DNA of 64,000 nucleotides from Streptomyces calvus (GCF_006782915.1 NZ_VCNP01000016.1:1-64000); one strand, 5' to 3'; shown: positions 1-9,889, counted from the first letter of the stretch. The notes: a model not told the origin generated them from the letters alone. Made by a program: numbers and translations.

Positions 1-31
1 GAGCCACCTCGGCGAGTGAACCGGCGCGCCG

Positions 32-664
32 TCAGCGGCGTTCCACCAGGTTCCCGAGCGCGAGGTTGAGCCGGAGGACGTTGACGCGGGGTTCGCCGAT
101 GAAGCCCAGTGTGCGGCCCTCGGTGTGGTCGCGAACCAGCCGCTGGACGCGGGCGACGGGCAGGTCGTGGTGGGCGGCGACGCGGCGGGCCTGGAGCATG
201 GCGTAGGCCGGGGAGATGTGCGGGTCGAGGCCGGAGCCGGAGGAGGTGACGGCGTCGGCGGGGACCTGGGCGGCGCTCACCGGGTGGCCGGGCACGGAGT
301 TCTCCTCGGCGACCCGTGCCCTGGCCCGCCCCACCCATTCGGTCAGTTCCGGGTTGTCGGCGGCGAGGTGGGTGGCGCCGGACAGGATCAGGTCGTACTG
401 GGTGTTCACGGTGTTCCTCCCCAGACCGCGGGCCGGACGCGGCTGGAAGTAGCCGGGCCCGTAGTCCTGCTGGCCGATGAGCGAGGAGCCGACGGTCCGG
501 CCGTCCGCCTCGACGCGTGAGCCGTTGGCCTCGTCCTCGAAGAGGGCCTGCGCCGCGCCGGTGACGGCGAGGGGGTAGAGGACGCCGGTGAGCAGGGTGA
601 GGGCGAGCAGGGCCCGCAGTCCGGCGGCCAGCAGCCGGGCGCTGCCGGCGAGAGAGGTGTGCAT
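32..664 (-). CDS. kdpC: Potassium-transporting ATPase subunit KdpC
   Basis: KdpC is the small single-pass subunit of the high-affinity KdpFABC potassium pump; it sits beside KdpA and is needed for assembly and ATP affinity. The 210-residue product has one N-terminal membrane segment (hydrophobic stretch containing LLALTLLTGVLYPLAVTG) followed by a soluble domain with family motifs such as SLIGQ, YFQPRP, GSGLDPHISPAYA and FIGEPRVNVLRLNLAL. I chose the ATG at 664 because homologues begin just before the membrane segment. A GTG at 691, overlapping the kdpB stop as GTGA, would add nine residues and cannot be excluded. It is last in the kdp operon; no kdpDE sensor genes are visible before the window ends. 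Confidence 0.96.
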   Translation of the reverse strand: MHTSLAGSARLLAAGLRALLALTLLTGVLYPLAVTGAAQALFEDEANGSRVEADGRTVGSSLIGQQDYGPGYFQPRPARGLGRNTVNTQYDLILSGATHLAADNPELTEWVGRARARVAEENSVPGHPVSAAQVPADAVTSSGSGLDPHISPAYAMLQARRVAAHHDLPVARVQRLVRDHTEGRTLGFIGEPRVNVLRLNLALGNLVERR

Positions 665-687
665 GGTCCTTGGTTCCCTTCGGTCCG

Positions 688-2790
688 TCACCCGATGCCG
701 GGCAGCGCGGAGACGACCAGGTCGATGATCTTGATGCCGGCGAAGGGCGCGACCAGGCCGCCGAGGCCGTAGACGGTGAGGTTGCGCCGCAGCAGCCGGT
801 CGGCGCTGACCGGCCGGTACGTCACGCCCTTCAGGGACAGCGGGACGAGGGCGACGATGACCAGCGCGTTGAAGACGACCGCCGACAGGATCGCGGAGTC
901 CGGTGAGGACAACCGCATGATGTTCAGCTTGTCCAGGCCCGGATACACGGCGGCGAACAGCGCGGGGATGATCGCGAAGTACTTGGCGACGTCGTTGGCC
1001 AGGGAGAACGTCGTCAACGCGCCCCGGGTGATGAGGAGTTGCTTGCCGATCTCGATGATCTCGATCAGTTTCGTCGGGTCGGAGTCGAGGTCGACCATGG
1101 TGCCGGCCTCCTTGGCGGCCGACGTGCCGGTGTTCATGGCGACGCCGACGTCCGCCTGGGCGAGCGCGGGCGCGTCGTTGGTGCCGTCGCCGGTCATCGC
1201 GACCAGCCTGCCGCCGGCCTGTTCGCGTTTGATCAGCGCCAACTTGTCCTCCGGCGTCGCCTCCGCGAGGACGTCGTCGACGCCTGCCTCCTCGGCGATC
1301 GCCCGGGCCGTCAGCGGATTGTCACCGGTGACCATGACGGTTCTGATGCCCATGCGGCGCAGTTCGGCGAACCGTTCCGGCATGCCGTCCTTGACGACGT
1401 CCTTGAGGTGGACGACGCCGAGGACGCGCGGCCCGTCGGCGTCCTCGACGGCGACCAGCAGCGGCGTGCCGCCCGCCGCGGAGACACCTTCGGTGATGCG
1501 GTCCGCGTCCGCCGGGACCGTACCGCCGCGCTCCCGCACCCAGGCGACGACCGACCCGGCCGCGCCCTTGCGGATCCGCCGTCCGCCGACGTCCACCCCG
1601 GACATCCGGGTCTGCGCGGTGAAGGCGACCCACTCGGCGCCGGCCGGTTCACCACCGGGCCTCTCCCGCAGCCCGTACCGCTCCTCGGCGAGGACGACGA
1701 CGGAACGGCCCTCCGGTGTCCCGTCGGCCAGTGACGACAACTGCGCGGCGTCCGCCAGTTCGGCCTCCGTGACGCCGGGCACCGGCACGAACTCCGCGGC
1801 CTGCCGGTTGCCGAGGGTAATCGTGCCGGTCTTGTCCAGCAGCAGCGTGGAGACGTCACCGGCGGCCTCGACCGCGCGCCCCGACACGGCGAGCACGTTG
1901 CGCTGCACCAGCCGGTCCATGCCCGCGATGCCGATCGCGGGGAGCAGCGCGCCGATCGTCGTCGGGATCAGGCACACCAGCAGGGCGACCAGCACCACCA
2001 TGTCCAGTCGGGCGCCGGCGTGGTCGGCGAAGACCGGGAGCGTGGCGCACGCCAGCAGGAAGACGATCGTGAGCGACGCCAGCAGGATGTTCAACGCGAT
2101 CTCGTTGGGCGTCTTCTGCCGGTCCGCGCCCTCCACCAGGCCGATCATCCGGTCGATGAAGGTCTCGCCGGGCTTCGTGGTGATCCGGACGACGATGCGG
2201 TCGGTGAGGACCCTGGTGCCGCCGGTGACCGCGGAGCGGTCGCCGCCGGACTCGCGGATCACCGGTGCCGACTCGCCGGTGATCGCCGACTCGTCGACGG
2301 AGGCGACGCCCTCCACGACGTCGCCGTCACCGGGGACGACGTCCCCGGCCTCGCAGACCACGAGGTCGCCGAGGCGCAGCCCGGTGCCGGGGACGTGTTC
2401 CTCCCGGCCGTCGTCGAGGAGGCGGCGGGCGACCGTGTCGGTCCTGGCCCGGCGCAGGGTGTCGGCCTGTGCCTTGCCGCGGCCCTCGGCGACCGCCTCG
2501 GCGAGGTTCGCGAAGAGCACGGTCAGCCAGAGCCAGGCGCTGATCGTCCACCCGAACCGGTCCCCGGGGTCGCCGAGGGTGAGGACGGTGCTCAGTACGG
2601 CCCCGGCCCACACCACGAACATCACGGGCGACCTGGCCATCGACCTCGGGTCGAGTTTGCGGAACGCCTCCGGCAGTGCCGCGGCCAGGTGCCGGGGCGT
2701 GAAGAGACCGGTGGCGGCGCGGCGCCGGGACGGTCCGCGTCCGGTGCGGGCGCCGCCGTGCGGCGCGCGGGCGGGAGTGGTGGTGGACAT
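688..2790 (-). CDS. kdpB: Potassium-transporting P-type ATPase catalytic subunit KdpB
   Basis: KdpB is the P-type ATPase that hydrolyses ATP and drives potassium import through KdpA. The 700-residue product shows the full P-type set: TGES in the actuator domain, the phosphorylation motif DKTGT with Asp at about residue 319, TGDN, and GDGTNDAP in the hinge, plus membrane segments at about 55-95, 245-290 and in the last 130 residues. The start is the ATG at 2790, preceded by GAAGGAC. The reading frame stays open far upstream into kdpA, but that part is an antisense-like shadow with no family similarity. Spacing is 32 bp from kdpA and the stop touches the possible kdpC GTG. Confidence 0.97.
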   Translation of the reverse strand: MSTTTPARAPHGGARTGRGPSRRRAATGLFTPRHLAAALPEAFRKLDPRSMARSPVMFVVWAGAVLSTVLTLGDPGDRFGWTISAWLWLTVLFANLAEAVAEGRGKAQADTLRRARTDTVARRLLDDGREEHVPGTGLRLGDLVVCEAGDVVPGDGDVVEGVASVDESAITGESAPVIRESGGDRSAVTGGTRVLTDRIVVRITTKPGETFIDRMIGLVEGADRQKTPNEIALNILLASLTIVFLLACATLPVFADHAGARLDMVVLVALLVCLIPTTIGALLPAIGIAGMDRLVQRNVLAVSGRAVEAAGDVSTLLLDKTGTITLGNRQAAEFVPVPGVTEAELADAAQLSSLADGTPEGRSVVVLAEERYGLRERPGGEPAGAEWVAFTAQTRMSGVDVGGRRIRKGAAGSVVAWVRERGGTVPADADRITEGVSAAGGTPLLVAVEDADGPRVLGVVHLKDVVKDGMPERFAELRRMGIRTVMVTGDNPLTARAIAEEAGVDDVLAEATPEDKLALIKREQAGGRLVAMTGDGTNDAPALAQADVGVAMNTGTSAAKEAGTMVDLDSDPTKLIEIIEIGKQLLITRGALTTFSLANDVAKYFAIIPALFAAVYPGLDKLNIMRLSSPDSAILSAVVFNALVIVALVPLSLKGVTYRPVSADRLLRRNLTVYGLGGLVAPFAGIKIIDLVVSALPGIG

Positions 2791-2822
2791 GGAGTCCTTC
2801 GACGTGTGGGTGCGGACGGTCG

Positions 2823-4484
2823 TCACGCCAGTCCTTCGGCGAGCGGCCCGAGTGCGAGAGCGGGGAAGTAGGTGAGGCCGGTGAGGATCAGGACGGCTCC
2901 CACCAGCAGCCCGGAGAACAAGGGCTTGCCGGTGTGCAGGGTGCCCGCGGTGACGGGGACCGACTGCCGGCGGGCGAGGGATCCGGCCAGCGCGAGGACG
3001 AAGACCATGGGCAGGAAGCGTCCGAGCAGCATCGCCAGTGCGGTGGTGGTGTTGTACCAGTCGGTGTCGGCGTTCAGGCCGGCGAAGGCCGAGCCGTTGT
3101 TGTTCGCCGCCGACGTGAACGCGTAGAGCACTTCGGAGAAGCCGTGCGGCCCCGGGTTCAGGGTCGAGTCCGGCGGGGTCGGCAGCGCCAGCGACAGGGC
3201 GGTGAGCACCAGCACCAGCGCCGGGGTGACCAGGAGGTGGCAGGCGGCCAGCTTCATCTCCCGGGGACCGATCTTCTTGCCCAGGTACTCGGGGGTGCGG
3301 CCGACCATCAGGCCGGCGACGAACACCGCGACGACCGCCATGACCAGCATGCCGTACAGGCCGGAGCCGACGCCGCCGGGCGCGATCTCGCCCAGCATCA
3401 TGCCGAGCATCGCGATCCCGCCGCCCGGACCGGTGAGGGAGGAGTGGGCGGAGTCCACGGCGCCGGTCGAGGTGAGGGTGGTCGACACCGCGAACAGCGA
3501 GGAGCCGGCGATCCCGAAGCGGATCTCCTTGCCCTCCAGGGCCGCCCCCGCGGCCTGCGGGGCCGGTCCGTGGTGGGCGAACTCGGTCCACATCATCAGG
3601 GACACGAAGCCCAGCCAGATGGTGAACATCGCGGCGAGGACGGCGTGGCCCTGCCGGACCGAGCCGACCATCAGACCGAAGGTGCGGGTCAGGGAGAAGG
3701 GGATGACGAGGATCAGGAAGATCTCGAAGAGGTTCGTGAAGGGCGTCGGATTCTCGTACGGGTGGGCGCTGTTGGCGTTGAAGTAGCCACCGCCGTTGGT
3801 GCCCAGTTCCTTGATGGCCTCCTGGGAGGCGACCGCGCCGCCGGTCCACTGCCGGGCGCCGCCCGTGAACTGGCCCACCTCGTGGATGCCGGAGAAGTTC
3901 TGCACGACGCCGCGGGCGACGAGCACCAGGGCGGCGACCGTGGCGGCCGGCAGCAGGATGCGCACGGTGCCGCGCACCAGGTCGCACCAGAAGTTGCCGA
4001 GTTCACCGGTGCGGGAGCGGGCGAAGCCGCGCACCAGCGCGACGGCGACGGCCATGCCGACGGCGGCGGAGACGAAGTTCTGCACGGCGAGCCCGGCGGT
4101 CTGGACGACGTGGCCCATGGTCTGCTCGCCGTAGTACGACTGCCAGTTGGTGTTGGTCACGAAGGACACGGCCGTGTTGAACGCCTGCGCCGGGCCGACC
4201 GGGCCGAAGCCGTACGAGCCGGGCAGGACGCCCTGGAGGCGTTGCAGCAGGTACAGCAGGAGGACGCCGACGGCCGAGAAGGCGAGGACGCCGCGCAGGT
4301 AGGCGGACCAGGTCTGCCCGCTGTCCGGGTCGGCGCCGATGCCCCGGTGGATCCACCGCTCCACCCGCAGGTGTTTGGTGGAGGAGTAGACGCGGGCCAT
4401 GTAGGTGCCGGCGGGACGGTGCACGAGTGCCAGCGCGCCGACGAGGGCGAGCAGTTGGAGTACACCGGCGAGTTCGGGTGTCAT
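2823..4484 (-). CDS. kdpA: Potassium-transporting ATPase channel subunit KdpA
   Basis: KdpA is the ten-helix, potassium-channel-like subunit that binds and carries K+ across the membrane. The 553-residue protein is of normal family length. It contains four pore-loop regions recognisable as [31 protein letters not shown] and [10 protein letters not shown], which form the selectivity filter in the family. The start ATG at 4484 lies 10 bp after the kdpF stop, so the genes are almost certainly co-translated. Nothing looks broken. Confidence 0.97.
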   Translation of the reverse strand: MTPELAGVLQLLALVGALALVHRPAGTYMARVYSSTKHLRVERWIHRGIGADPDSGQTWSAYLRGVLAFSAVGVLLLYLLQRLQGVLPGSYGFGPVGPAQAFNTAVSFVTNTNWQSYYGEQTMGHVVQTAGLAVQNFVSAAVGMAVAVALVRGFARSRTGELGNFWCDLVRGTVRILLPAATVAALVLVARGVVQNFSGIHEVGQFTGGARQWTGGAVASQEAIKELGTNGGGYFNANSAHPYENPTPFTNLFEIFLILVIPFSLTRTFGLMVGSVRQGHAVLAAMFTIWLGFVSLMMWTEFAHHGPAPQAAGAALEGKEIRFGIAGSSLFAVSTTLTSTGAVDSAHSSLTGPGGGIAMLGMMLGEIAPGGVGSGLYGMLVMAVVAVFVAGLMVGRTPEYLGKKIGPREMKLAACHLLVTPALVLVLTALSLALPTPPDSTLNPGPHGFSEVLYAFTSAANNNGSAFAGLNADTDWYNTTTALAMLLGRFLPMVFVLALAGSLARRQSVPVTAGTLHTGKPLFSGLLVGAVLILTGLTYFPALALGPLAEGLA

Positions 4485-4493
4485 CTCGGGGCC

Positions 4494-4583
4494 TCAGAAC
4501 CTCTCCGGGAAGAGCAGGGCGAGGACGAGACGGCCCAGCAGGGCGACGGCCACGACCAGGCCGACGACGTACTCGGCGGTCAC
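4494..4583 (-). CDS. kdpF: Small Kdp complex subunit KdpF
   Basis: This 29-residue single-helix membrane peptide is too short for most gene callers. It starts with GTG at 4583 and reads VTAEYVVGLVVAVALLG..., ending in FPERF. That hydrophobic core and FPERF-type tail are typical of actinobacterial KdpF, which stabilises the KdpABC complex in the membrane. The GTG start overlaps the stop of the preceding micro-ORF as GTGA, and the stop lies 10 bp before kdpA, indicating translational coupling along the operon. Confidence 0.9.
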   Translation of the reverse strand: MTAEYVVGLVVAVALLGRLVLALLFPERF

Positions 4584-4663
4584 AGCTTCGTCACCCCCCG
4601 GGCGACGAGGGCCACCAGCGCGAAGACCGCGATCGTGACGACGACGAAGGCCGAGTCGGCCAT
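4580..4663 (-). CDS. 27-residue membrane peptide at the head of the kdp operon
   Basis: A short ORF starts at ATG 4663 with a clear ribosome-binding site (CAGGAGC, plus-strand complement around 4668-4675) and ends at 4580, overlapping kdpF by four bases (GTGA). The product begins MADSAFVVVTIAVFALVALV and ends ARGVTKL: one hydrophobic helix with a basic C-terminal tail. I believe similar tiny proteins precede kdpF in other Streptomyces, but the function is unknown to me. Position, good SD and coupling make it a real gene and probable accessory Kdp subunit or leader peptide. Confidence 0.75.
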   Translation of the reverse strand: MADSAFVVVTIAVFALVALVARGVTKL

Positions 4664-4738
4664 CGTGGGCTCCTGGAATCAGGTCGACGGAAACGGACCG
4701 TCCAAGAGAAACGCCTGCGTGTCCGGAATTGAGCGCCG

Positions 4739-4852
4739 TTGACGGGTCCCTTACGGCGATACTTCCGCCTTTGACGGGTCCCTTACGGCCACGCCCTCCG
4801 TCGTTGACGGGTCCCTTACGACGGCCTCGCGTCCTTGACGGCTCTCTTACGC
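4739..4852 (-). promoter_or_regulatory. Four evenly spaced 18-bp direct repeats upstream of kdp
   Basis: Four copies of TTGACGGGTCCCTTACGG (plus strand) start at 4739, 4771, 4804 and 4835. The first two are identical, the third differs in the last base, and the fourth has a few changes. Intervals are 32, 33 and 31 bp, about three helical turns, so all copies lie on the same DNA face. They sit 76-190 bp upstream of the first kdp start codon. This looks like an array of activator sites; the KdpE response regulator is the obvious candidate but the match is inferred. The rest of 4664-5035 holds only GC-rich non-coding DNA. Confidence 0.6.
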
Positions 4853-5035
4853 CGTCGTCAGCGGCCCGGAGCTGTCCTGCCGTGCCCGGCCGCGGGTGCG
4901 GCAGCCCGTCCGGCCGGGCGCACGGAACAGGTCACGCCGAGGGCGGCGCGGGGTACGGCGGGGCGGCGCGGGGCGCGGCGATGCGGCGCGGCGGACGGGG
5001 CGATGCGACGCGGCGCGGCGACGTGGCGGGGCGGG

Positions 5036-5059
5036 GCGGGGCGGCGGGCGCCGCCCCGC
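5036..5059 (-). terminator. Hairpin terminator after the AAWKG-protein gene
   Basis: A perfect 10-bp stem (5036-5045 pairs with 5050-5059, arms GCGGGGCGGC / GCCGCCCCGC) with a 4-nt loop lies 5 bp beyond the stop codon at 5065. There is no U-tract, as is common in high-GC actinobacteria. It probably ends the esx operon transcript. Confidence 0.5.
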
Positions 5060-5064
5060 GCCGG

Positions 5065-8000
5065 TCAGCGTCCGATGACGGCCGGCGTGCCGCCCTCCTC
5101 GGTGCCCCACACGTCGGCGTCCTCCTCCAGGTAGTCGGCGGAGGTGGTGGTGTTGCGGCGCGGCTCCGCCTCCTCCTCCTGCGCGTCGCCGCCGGTGGTG
5201 GACACGCGGGAGGCCGGCGACAGGAAGGTGTCGCTGTCCTCCTGCCGGTGCCAGGGGTTGCGCCGCCTGCGGTTGCGGCGCTCGCTCTCCTCGGCCGCGT
5301 CGACCAGGACGGCGCGCACCCGTTCCCCGTTGCCGCGCTCGTTGCCGCCCGCGCCCATGCCGCCCATGCCGCCCATCGGCATGCCGGGGGTGCCGGGCAT
5401 GCCGGGTGCGCCGGGGGCACCGGCCGCGGGGGCGAGCGGGCTGCCCGTGCCGGTGCCGGTGGTGGCGCTGTCGGAGAGCGGGGCGACGCCGCCGACGCCC
5501 AGGCCGTCCGGGGAGTAGCCGGCGCCGGTGAGTCCGCCGCCGATGCCCGAGCCGCCCGCGCCGCTTCCGGCGCCGGAGCCGAGGCCCAGCTCGGACGCCG
5601 ACACCTGCTGGGAGGTGATGCCGTCGCCACCTCCGCCGCCGCCCGGGCCGAGGCCGTCGAGCAGGCCGGAACTGTCGAGGTTGCCGAGCGAGCCGAGGTC
5701 GGAGGTGTCGAGGTCGGAGGTGTTGAGGTCGTTCAGGTCCACCCGTTCGGTGTTGCCCTGCGGGTCGGTGACGGTGGCGATGCCGGTGTCCGGGTCGATG
5801 ACCTGGGTGCTGCCGTCCGGGAAGGTGGTGGTCAGCATGCCGTTGTCCAGGACGGTGGTGGAGCCGTCCGGGTTGGTGACCTTCGCTCCGTGGGTGAGGT
5901 CGGTGGTCGTGGTGTCGCCGTTGGCGTCGGTGGTGGTCAGCGTTCCGTTGTTCGGGTCGAACGTGGCCTTGCTGCCGTCGTCGAACAGCGTGGTGAAGTC
6001 GCCGTCGTCGAGCAGGGTGCGGGCGCCGGTCGGTGTCTCCAGGCCCGACTGGCCGGCGTCGAAACCGCCGAGGTCGCCCAGGTCGCCGAGGTCACCGAGG
6101 TCGCCGATGGTCTCGGTGGACAGGTCGGAGTTGATGCCGCCGAGCTCGCCCAGGTTCCCGAGGCCTCCGGAATTGCCGTTTAGGTTGCCCAGGTTGCCGA
6201 GGTTCTCGGTGGTGACCTTGCCGTCCGGGTCGGTGGTGGTGGCCTGGCCGGTCGCAGGGTCGACCGTCTGCGAGCTGCCGTCCGGGAACGTCGTCGTCAG
6301 CTTCCCGTCGTCACCCAGGGACGTCACCGAACCGTCCGGGTTGGTCACCTTCGCCCCGTCGCCCAGGTCGGCGGTGGTGACCGAACCGTCCGGGTGCGTC
6401 GTCGTCATCACTCCGCTGTCCGGGTCGAACGTCGTGCTGCCGCCGTCGGGGAAGTCCGTCGTCAGACCGCCGCCGCTGGTCAGCTCCGTGCTGCCGCCCG
6501 TCGGCGTGTCCAGCACCCCGTCCCCGCCGTTGAGGCCGCCCAGGTTGCCGAGACTCTCGGTGGTGACCTTGCCGTCCGGGTCGGTGGTGGTGGCCTGGCC
6601 GGTCGCAGGGTCGACCGTCTGCGAGCTGCCGTCCGGGAACGTCGTCGTCAGCTTCCCGTCGTCACCCAGGGACGTCACCGAACCGTCCGGGTTCGTCACC
6701 TCCGCGCCCGTGCCCAGGTCGGCAGTGGTGACCGAACCGTCCGGATGCGTCGTCGTCATCAGCCCGCTGTCCGGGTCGAACGTCGTGCTGCTGCCGTCCG
6801 GGAAGTCCGTCGTCAGACCGCCGCCGCTGGTCAGCTCCGTACTGCCGCCCGTCGGCGTGTCCAGCACACCGTCCCCGCCGAGGCTGCCGTTGAGGTTGCC
6901 CAGGTTGCCGAGGTCGGTCGTGGTGGTGGCGCCGTCGGGACCGGTGGTCGTGGCCTGGCCGGTCGTGGGGTCGACGGTCTGCGTGGTGCCGTCCGGGAAG
7001 GTGGTGGTCAGCTTGCCGTCGTCGCCGAGGGACGTCACCGAACCGTCCGGATTGGTCACCTTCAGGCCGTCGCCCAGGTTCTGCGTGGTGACGGAGCCGT
7101 CCGGGTGGGTGGTGGTGAGGACGCCGCTGTCCGGGTCGAAGGCGGTGCTGCTGCCGTCCGGGAAGTCGGTGGTGAGCTTGCCGCCGTCGAGCTGGGTGCT
7201 TCCGCCGGTCGGGGTCTTCAGGCCGCTGCCGCCGGTGCCGTTGTTGAGGCCGCCGAGGTTGCCGAGGCTCTGCGTGACCGCGTCGTTCGCGGAGTTGTTC
7301 GTGCCGCCCGGGCCGCCGTTGAGGCCGCCGAGTCCGCCGAGGGTCGGGGGCACCGGGGCGCCGTTGCCGGTGAACGCCTGCTGCTCGTCGCCGTTCTGGC
7401 CGTTGACGTCACCGAGGTCGCCGAGGCTCTCGGTGGTGACGGCGTTGTTCTGGTTCAGCAGGTCGTCGAGGTTGCCGAGCGTCTGCTCACTGACGGAGTT
7501 CGGGTCGTTGATGCCGCCGAGGCTCTCCTCCATGGCCCTGGTCTGCTCCTCGGCCTCCCGCTTGGCCTCCTCCTGCTCGCGGCGCTGCTCCTCGCGCAGT
7601 TCCTCCTGGTACTTCTTGTCCTCCTCGCGCTGCTGGTTCTGCTCCTCGCGCAGCTCGTCCTGGTACTTCTTGTCCTCCTCCCTCTGCTGGTTCGCCTCGT
7701 TGCGCAGCTCGTCCTGGAGCTTCTGGTCCTCCTCCCGCTGCCGCTCCTGCTCCTCGCGCAGCTCGTCCTGGTACTTCTTGTCCTCCTCCCGCTGCTGCCG
7801 CTGCTCCTCGCGGAGTTCGTCCTGGTACTTCTTGTCCTCCTCCCGCTGCCGCTCCTGCTCCTCGCGCAGCTCGTCCTGGTACTTGCGGTTCTCCTCGTTC
7901 TGCCGGGTGATCTCCTCCTTCTCCTCCTCCAGCTTCTTCTCCTCGTACTCCTGCGAGGCCGTGCCGGTGGACTTCGGCTTCGGCACGTTCTCGGAGAAGT

Positions 8001-9186
8001 CCTTGCTGAGGTCCAGGAAGTGGTTGTTCAGGTCGGACTGCACCTGCGCGGCCGGCTTGCCCAGGTACTCGTCGACGCCCTGGCTCCAGATCTTGACGGC
8101 CTTGTCGCCGACCTTCGCCCAGTTGGCGATGTCGGTGAGGTCGCCGTACTCCGGGTGCGTCTGCGAGAAATCCGCCTGCGGGCTGTGGCGGACGGTGGTG
8201 CCGTAGCGGGTGGTGGTCGAGGTGATCTCCGTCTTGGCGACGTTGTTCGCGTCCACCCACTGGGCGAGGTCGTCCAGGACGTAGCGCAGCACCCGGTGCG
8301 GGTCGTAGTACGGGGACTTGGCCCAGGTCATCCAGGCCTCCAGCAGCTTCCTGGCGGAGTCCTCCAGGTACTTGCGGCCCATCGACAGGGCGCGCGAGTA
8401 CACCGTCTGGCCGGTGCCGCCGCCGGTGACCTCGGAGTTGAAGGTCTCCACATAGGCGTCGTAGTTCTCGCGGACCTTCTTCAGCAGGCTGCGGAAGACC
8501 TCCGCCGCCTCGCCCTTCCAGCTCGCGTCGTCCCGGCCGAAGCGGTCCTCCCAGTCCTTGAGCACCGTCGCGTGGTCCTTGAAGAACTTCGCCGCGAAGT
8601 CGAAGGACTCGCCGGTGGTGTTGAAGGAGTTCAGGTCCACCACGTCGGCGCCGCCCACGCCCAGGTTGCTGAACCGGGCGTTCTGCGTGCCGCCGCCCAG
8701 CAGTTCGAGGAGCGCCGTCCGCGGCCCGTTCATGTACCGGGCGAGCGGAATGGTGCTCATCTTGTCCTTGTTGTAGTCCGTGAACTCGTTGCCCTCACGG
8801 ACCTGGGCGTCCTCGACGCGGTCGGCGTTGACGTCGGCGAAGAGGACCTCGTCGCCGGCCTTCACACGGCCCTCGAAGACGATCCGGGCCTGCATGATGG
8901 AGCGCTTCTTGCCGCTGTCGAAGAACCAGATGTCGTAGTCCTCGCCCTTGTTCGTCAGGAAGCCGGAGTCCTTGACGAGCAGGCCGAGGCTGCGCTCCTT
9001 GATGTCCATCCGGAAGAGCTTGCCGCCGTGGTCGGAGCGGAGCGTGTCGAAGATGGTGGCGCGGTCCGGCACCGGGTAGCCGGTGATGTGGGTGACCAGG
9101 GTGGCCCAGGTGTCGCTCGACGGGTCGCCGGCGTTGTCGAACTTGTCGAGGTTCGTGCCGGAGTTGGGATCGTACCGATCGGCCAC
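5065..9186 (-). CDS. AAWKG-family type VII-associated large protein with coiled coil and DG-rich repeats
   Basis: A 1373-residue protein, probably a secreted substrate or structural partner of the type VII system. Residues 1-400 form a globular and helical region with the motif DDASWKGEAAEVF near residue 220, the signature of the Streptomyces AAWKG family and reminiscent of WXG proteins. Residues about 410-560 are a highly charged coiled coil built from EEQERQREEDKKYQDEL-like repeats. Residues about 590-1150 are repeats rich in Thr, Asp and Gly (FPDGSSQTVDPATGQATTT), interspersed with GNLGGLNG-type linkers. The C-terminal 220 residues are Gly-rich then charged. The start is GTG at 9186. It is last in a run with the small Esx-like genes. 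Function is not established. Confidence 0.85.
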   Translation of the reverse strand: MADRYDPNSGTNLDKFDNAGDPSSDTWATLVTHITGYPVPDRATIFDTLRSDHGGKLFRMDIKERSLGLLVKDSGFLTNKGEDYDIWFFDSGKKRSIMQARIVFEGRVKAGDEVLFADVNADRVEDAQVREGNEFTDYNKDKMSTIPLARYMNGPRTALLELLGGGTQNARFSNLGVGGADVVDLNSFNTTGESFDFAAKFFKDHATVLKDWEDRFGRDDASWKGEAAEVFRSLLKKVRENYDAYVETFNSEVTGGGTGQTVYSRALSMGRKYLEDSARKLLEAWMTWAKSPYYDPHRVLRYVLDDLAQWVDANNVAKTEITSTTTRYGTTVRHSPQADFSQTHPEYGDLTDIANWAKVGDKAVKIWSQGVDEYLGKPAAQVQSDLNNHFLDLSKDFSENVPKPKSTGTASQEYEEKKLEEEKEEITRQNEENRKYQDELREEQERQREEDKKYQDELREEQRQQREEDKKYQDELREEQERQREEDQKLQDELRNEANQQREEDKKYQDELREEQNQQREEDKKYQEELREEQRREQEEAKREAEEQTRAMEESLGGINDPNSVSEQTLGNLDDLLNQNNAVTTESLGDLGDVNGQNGDEQQAFTGNGAPVPPTLGGLGGLNGGPGGTNNSANDAVTQSLGNLGGLNNGTGGSGLKTPTGGSTQLDGGKLTTDFPDGSSTAFDPDSGVLTTTHPDGSVTTQNLGDGLKVTNPDGSVTSLGDDGKLTTTFPDGTTQTVDPTTGQATTTGPDGATTTTDLGNLGNLNGSLGGDGVLDTPTGGSTELTSGGGLTTDFPDGSSTTFDPDSGLMTTTHPDGSVTTADLGTGAEVTNPDGSVTSLGDDGKLTTTFPDGSSQTVDPATGQATTTDPDGKVTTESLGNLGGLNGGDGVLDTPTGGSTELTSGGGLTTDFPDGGSTTFDPDSGVMTTTHPDGSVTTADLGDGAKVTNPDGSVTSLGDDGKLTTTFPDGSSQTVDPATGQATTTDPDGKVTTENLGNLGNLNGNSGGLGNLGELGGINSDLSTETIGDLGDLGDLGDLGGFDAGQSGLETPTGARTLLDDGDFTTLFDDGSKATFDPNNGTLTTTDANGDTTTTDLTHGAKVTNPDGSTTVLDNGMLTTTFPDGSTQVIDPDTGIATVTDPQGNTERVDLNDLNTSDLDTSDLGSLGNLDSSGLLDGLGPGGGGGGDGITSQQVSASELGLGSGAGSGAGGSGIGGGLTGAGYSPDGLGVGGVAPLSDSATTGTGTGSPLAPAAGAPGAPGMPGTPGMPMGGMGGMGAGGNERGNGERVRAVLVDAAEESERRNRRRRNPWHRQEDSDTFLSPASRVSTTGGDAQEEEAEPRRNTTTSADYLEEDADVWGTEEGGTPAVIGR
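5750..7260 (-). repeat. Internal 351-bp (117-residue) tandem repeats in the AAWKG gene
   Basis: Near-identical DNA recurs with a 351-bp period: the stretch beginning at 6211 reappears at 6562 almost unchanged, with more diverged copies up to about 7260 and down to about 5750. Each unit encodes paired DGS-x-T strands (FPDGSSTTFDPDSG, HPDGSVTT, NPDGSVTSLGDDG). The high DNA identity of the two central copies indicates recent duplication or gene conversion; copy number may vary between strains. Confidence 0.85.
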
Positions 9187-9313
9187 CGGGCGCCCTTTCT
9201 GGTCGGTTGTCGTCCGTTCCGGCGCACCGCGCCCTCATGCGGGGTGCGGCCGGGTGTCTGCTGCGCGGGTGCGCCGGGCGGGCGTGTCCTCCGCCGGCGC
9301 CTGCGGCGTCGGG

Positions 9314-9784
9314 TCAGGAGCCTTCGCCCGGGTCGCCGGTGGTGCCGGAGGTGAGGGTGTCGACCTCGTCGAACGTCTGGAGCAGCGTCTGCGCGTCGAT
9401 CGCGCTGAGGTTCTTGTCCTTGGTCTTGTTGGCCTCTTCGATGGTCTCGGTGAGCGCCTCCTGCAGCTCCTTGAAGAGCTCCATCTGGTCACCGAGCAGC
9501 TTGTCGACGGCCTCGGCCGCGGTGCGGATGCCCTCGATCAGCTTCGGTCCCGAGACCAGGGGCTCGGTGACCATCTTGCCGATGCGCAACAGCTGCTTGT
9601 CCTGGGCGAGGTTGTCCGGGGTGGTGTGCCCGTCGATGAGGTGGCCGAGCGGGCGGATGTGCGCGCCGTCGCCGTCCTCGCGGTGCTTCTTCGCCGCGGT
9701 GTACACCGGCTGCACCTCGTGGTCCCGGAAGTTCTCCATCTGCTTGAGGTCGAAGTGCTTGACGTCGGCCTTTTCCCCGGCCAT
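9314..9784 (-). CDS. Helical Esx-associated protein (156 aa)
   Basis: The 156-residue product starts at ATG 9784, preceded by a good GGCAGGAG site; the frame is open further upstream but without a plausible start. It is predicted to be almost all helical and hydrophilic, with no signal peptide, membrane segment or cysteine. The family is not one I can name confidently; it resembles proteins usually labelled type VII secretion-associated in Streptomyces. It lies between the WXG100-like gene (10101-10409) and the AAWKG-protein gene, so it is likely an Esx-like substrate or chaperone of that operon. Confidence 0.7.
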   Translation of the reverse strand: MAGEKADVKHFDLKQMENFRDHEVQPVYTAAKKHREDGDGAHIRPLGHLIDGHTTPDNLAQDKQLLRIGKMVTEPLVSGPKLIEGIRTAAEAVDKLLGDQMELFKELQEALTETIEEANKTKDKNLSAIDAQTLLQTFDEVDTLTSGTTGDPGEGS

Positions 9785-9889
9785 GGGACGTTCTCCTGCC
9801 ACTTGGTGCCGGACGGGGTGGGGGGGGCGGCCCGGAAGGGCGCCCCCCGGGGAGTTGCGGGGAGCGGGGGCGCCCTGGACCGGAGGGCC

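Noticed and set aside
2791..3987. Upstream extension of the kdpB frame
   Set aside because: It overlaps kdpA in another frame and encodes an Arg/Pro/Gly-rich sequence; KdpB begins at 2790.
4739..4852. Repeat array as a possible CRISPR
   Set aside because: Spacers are only 13-15 bp, repeats are 18 bp with a degenerate last unit, and there are no cas genes.
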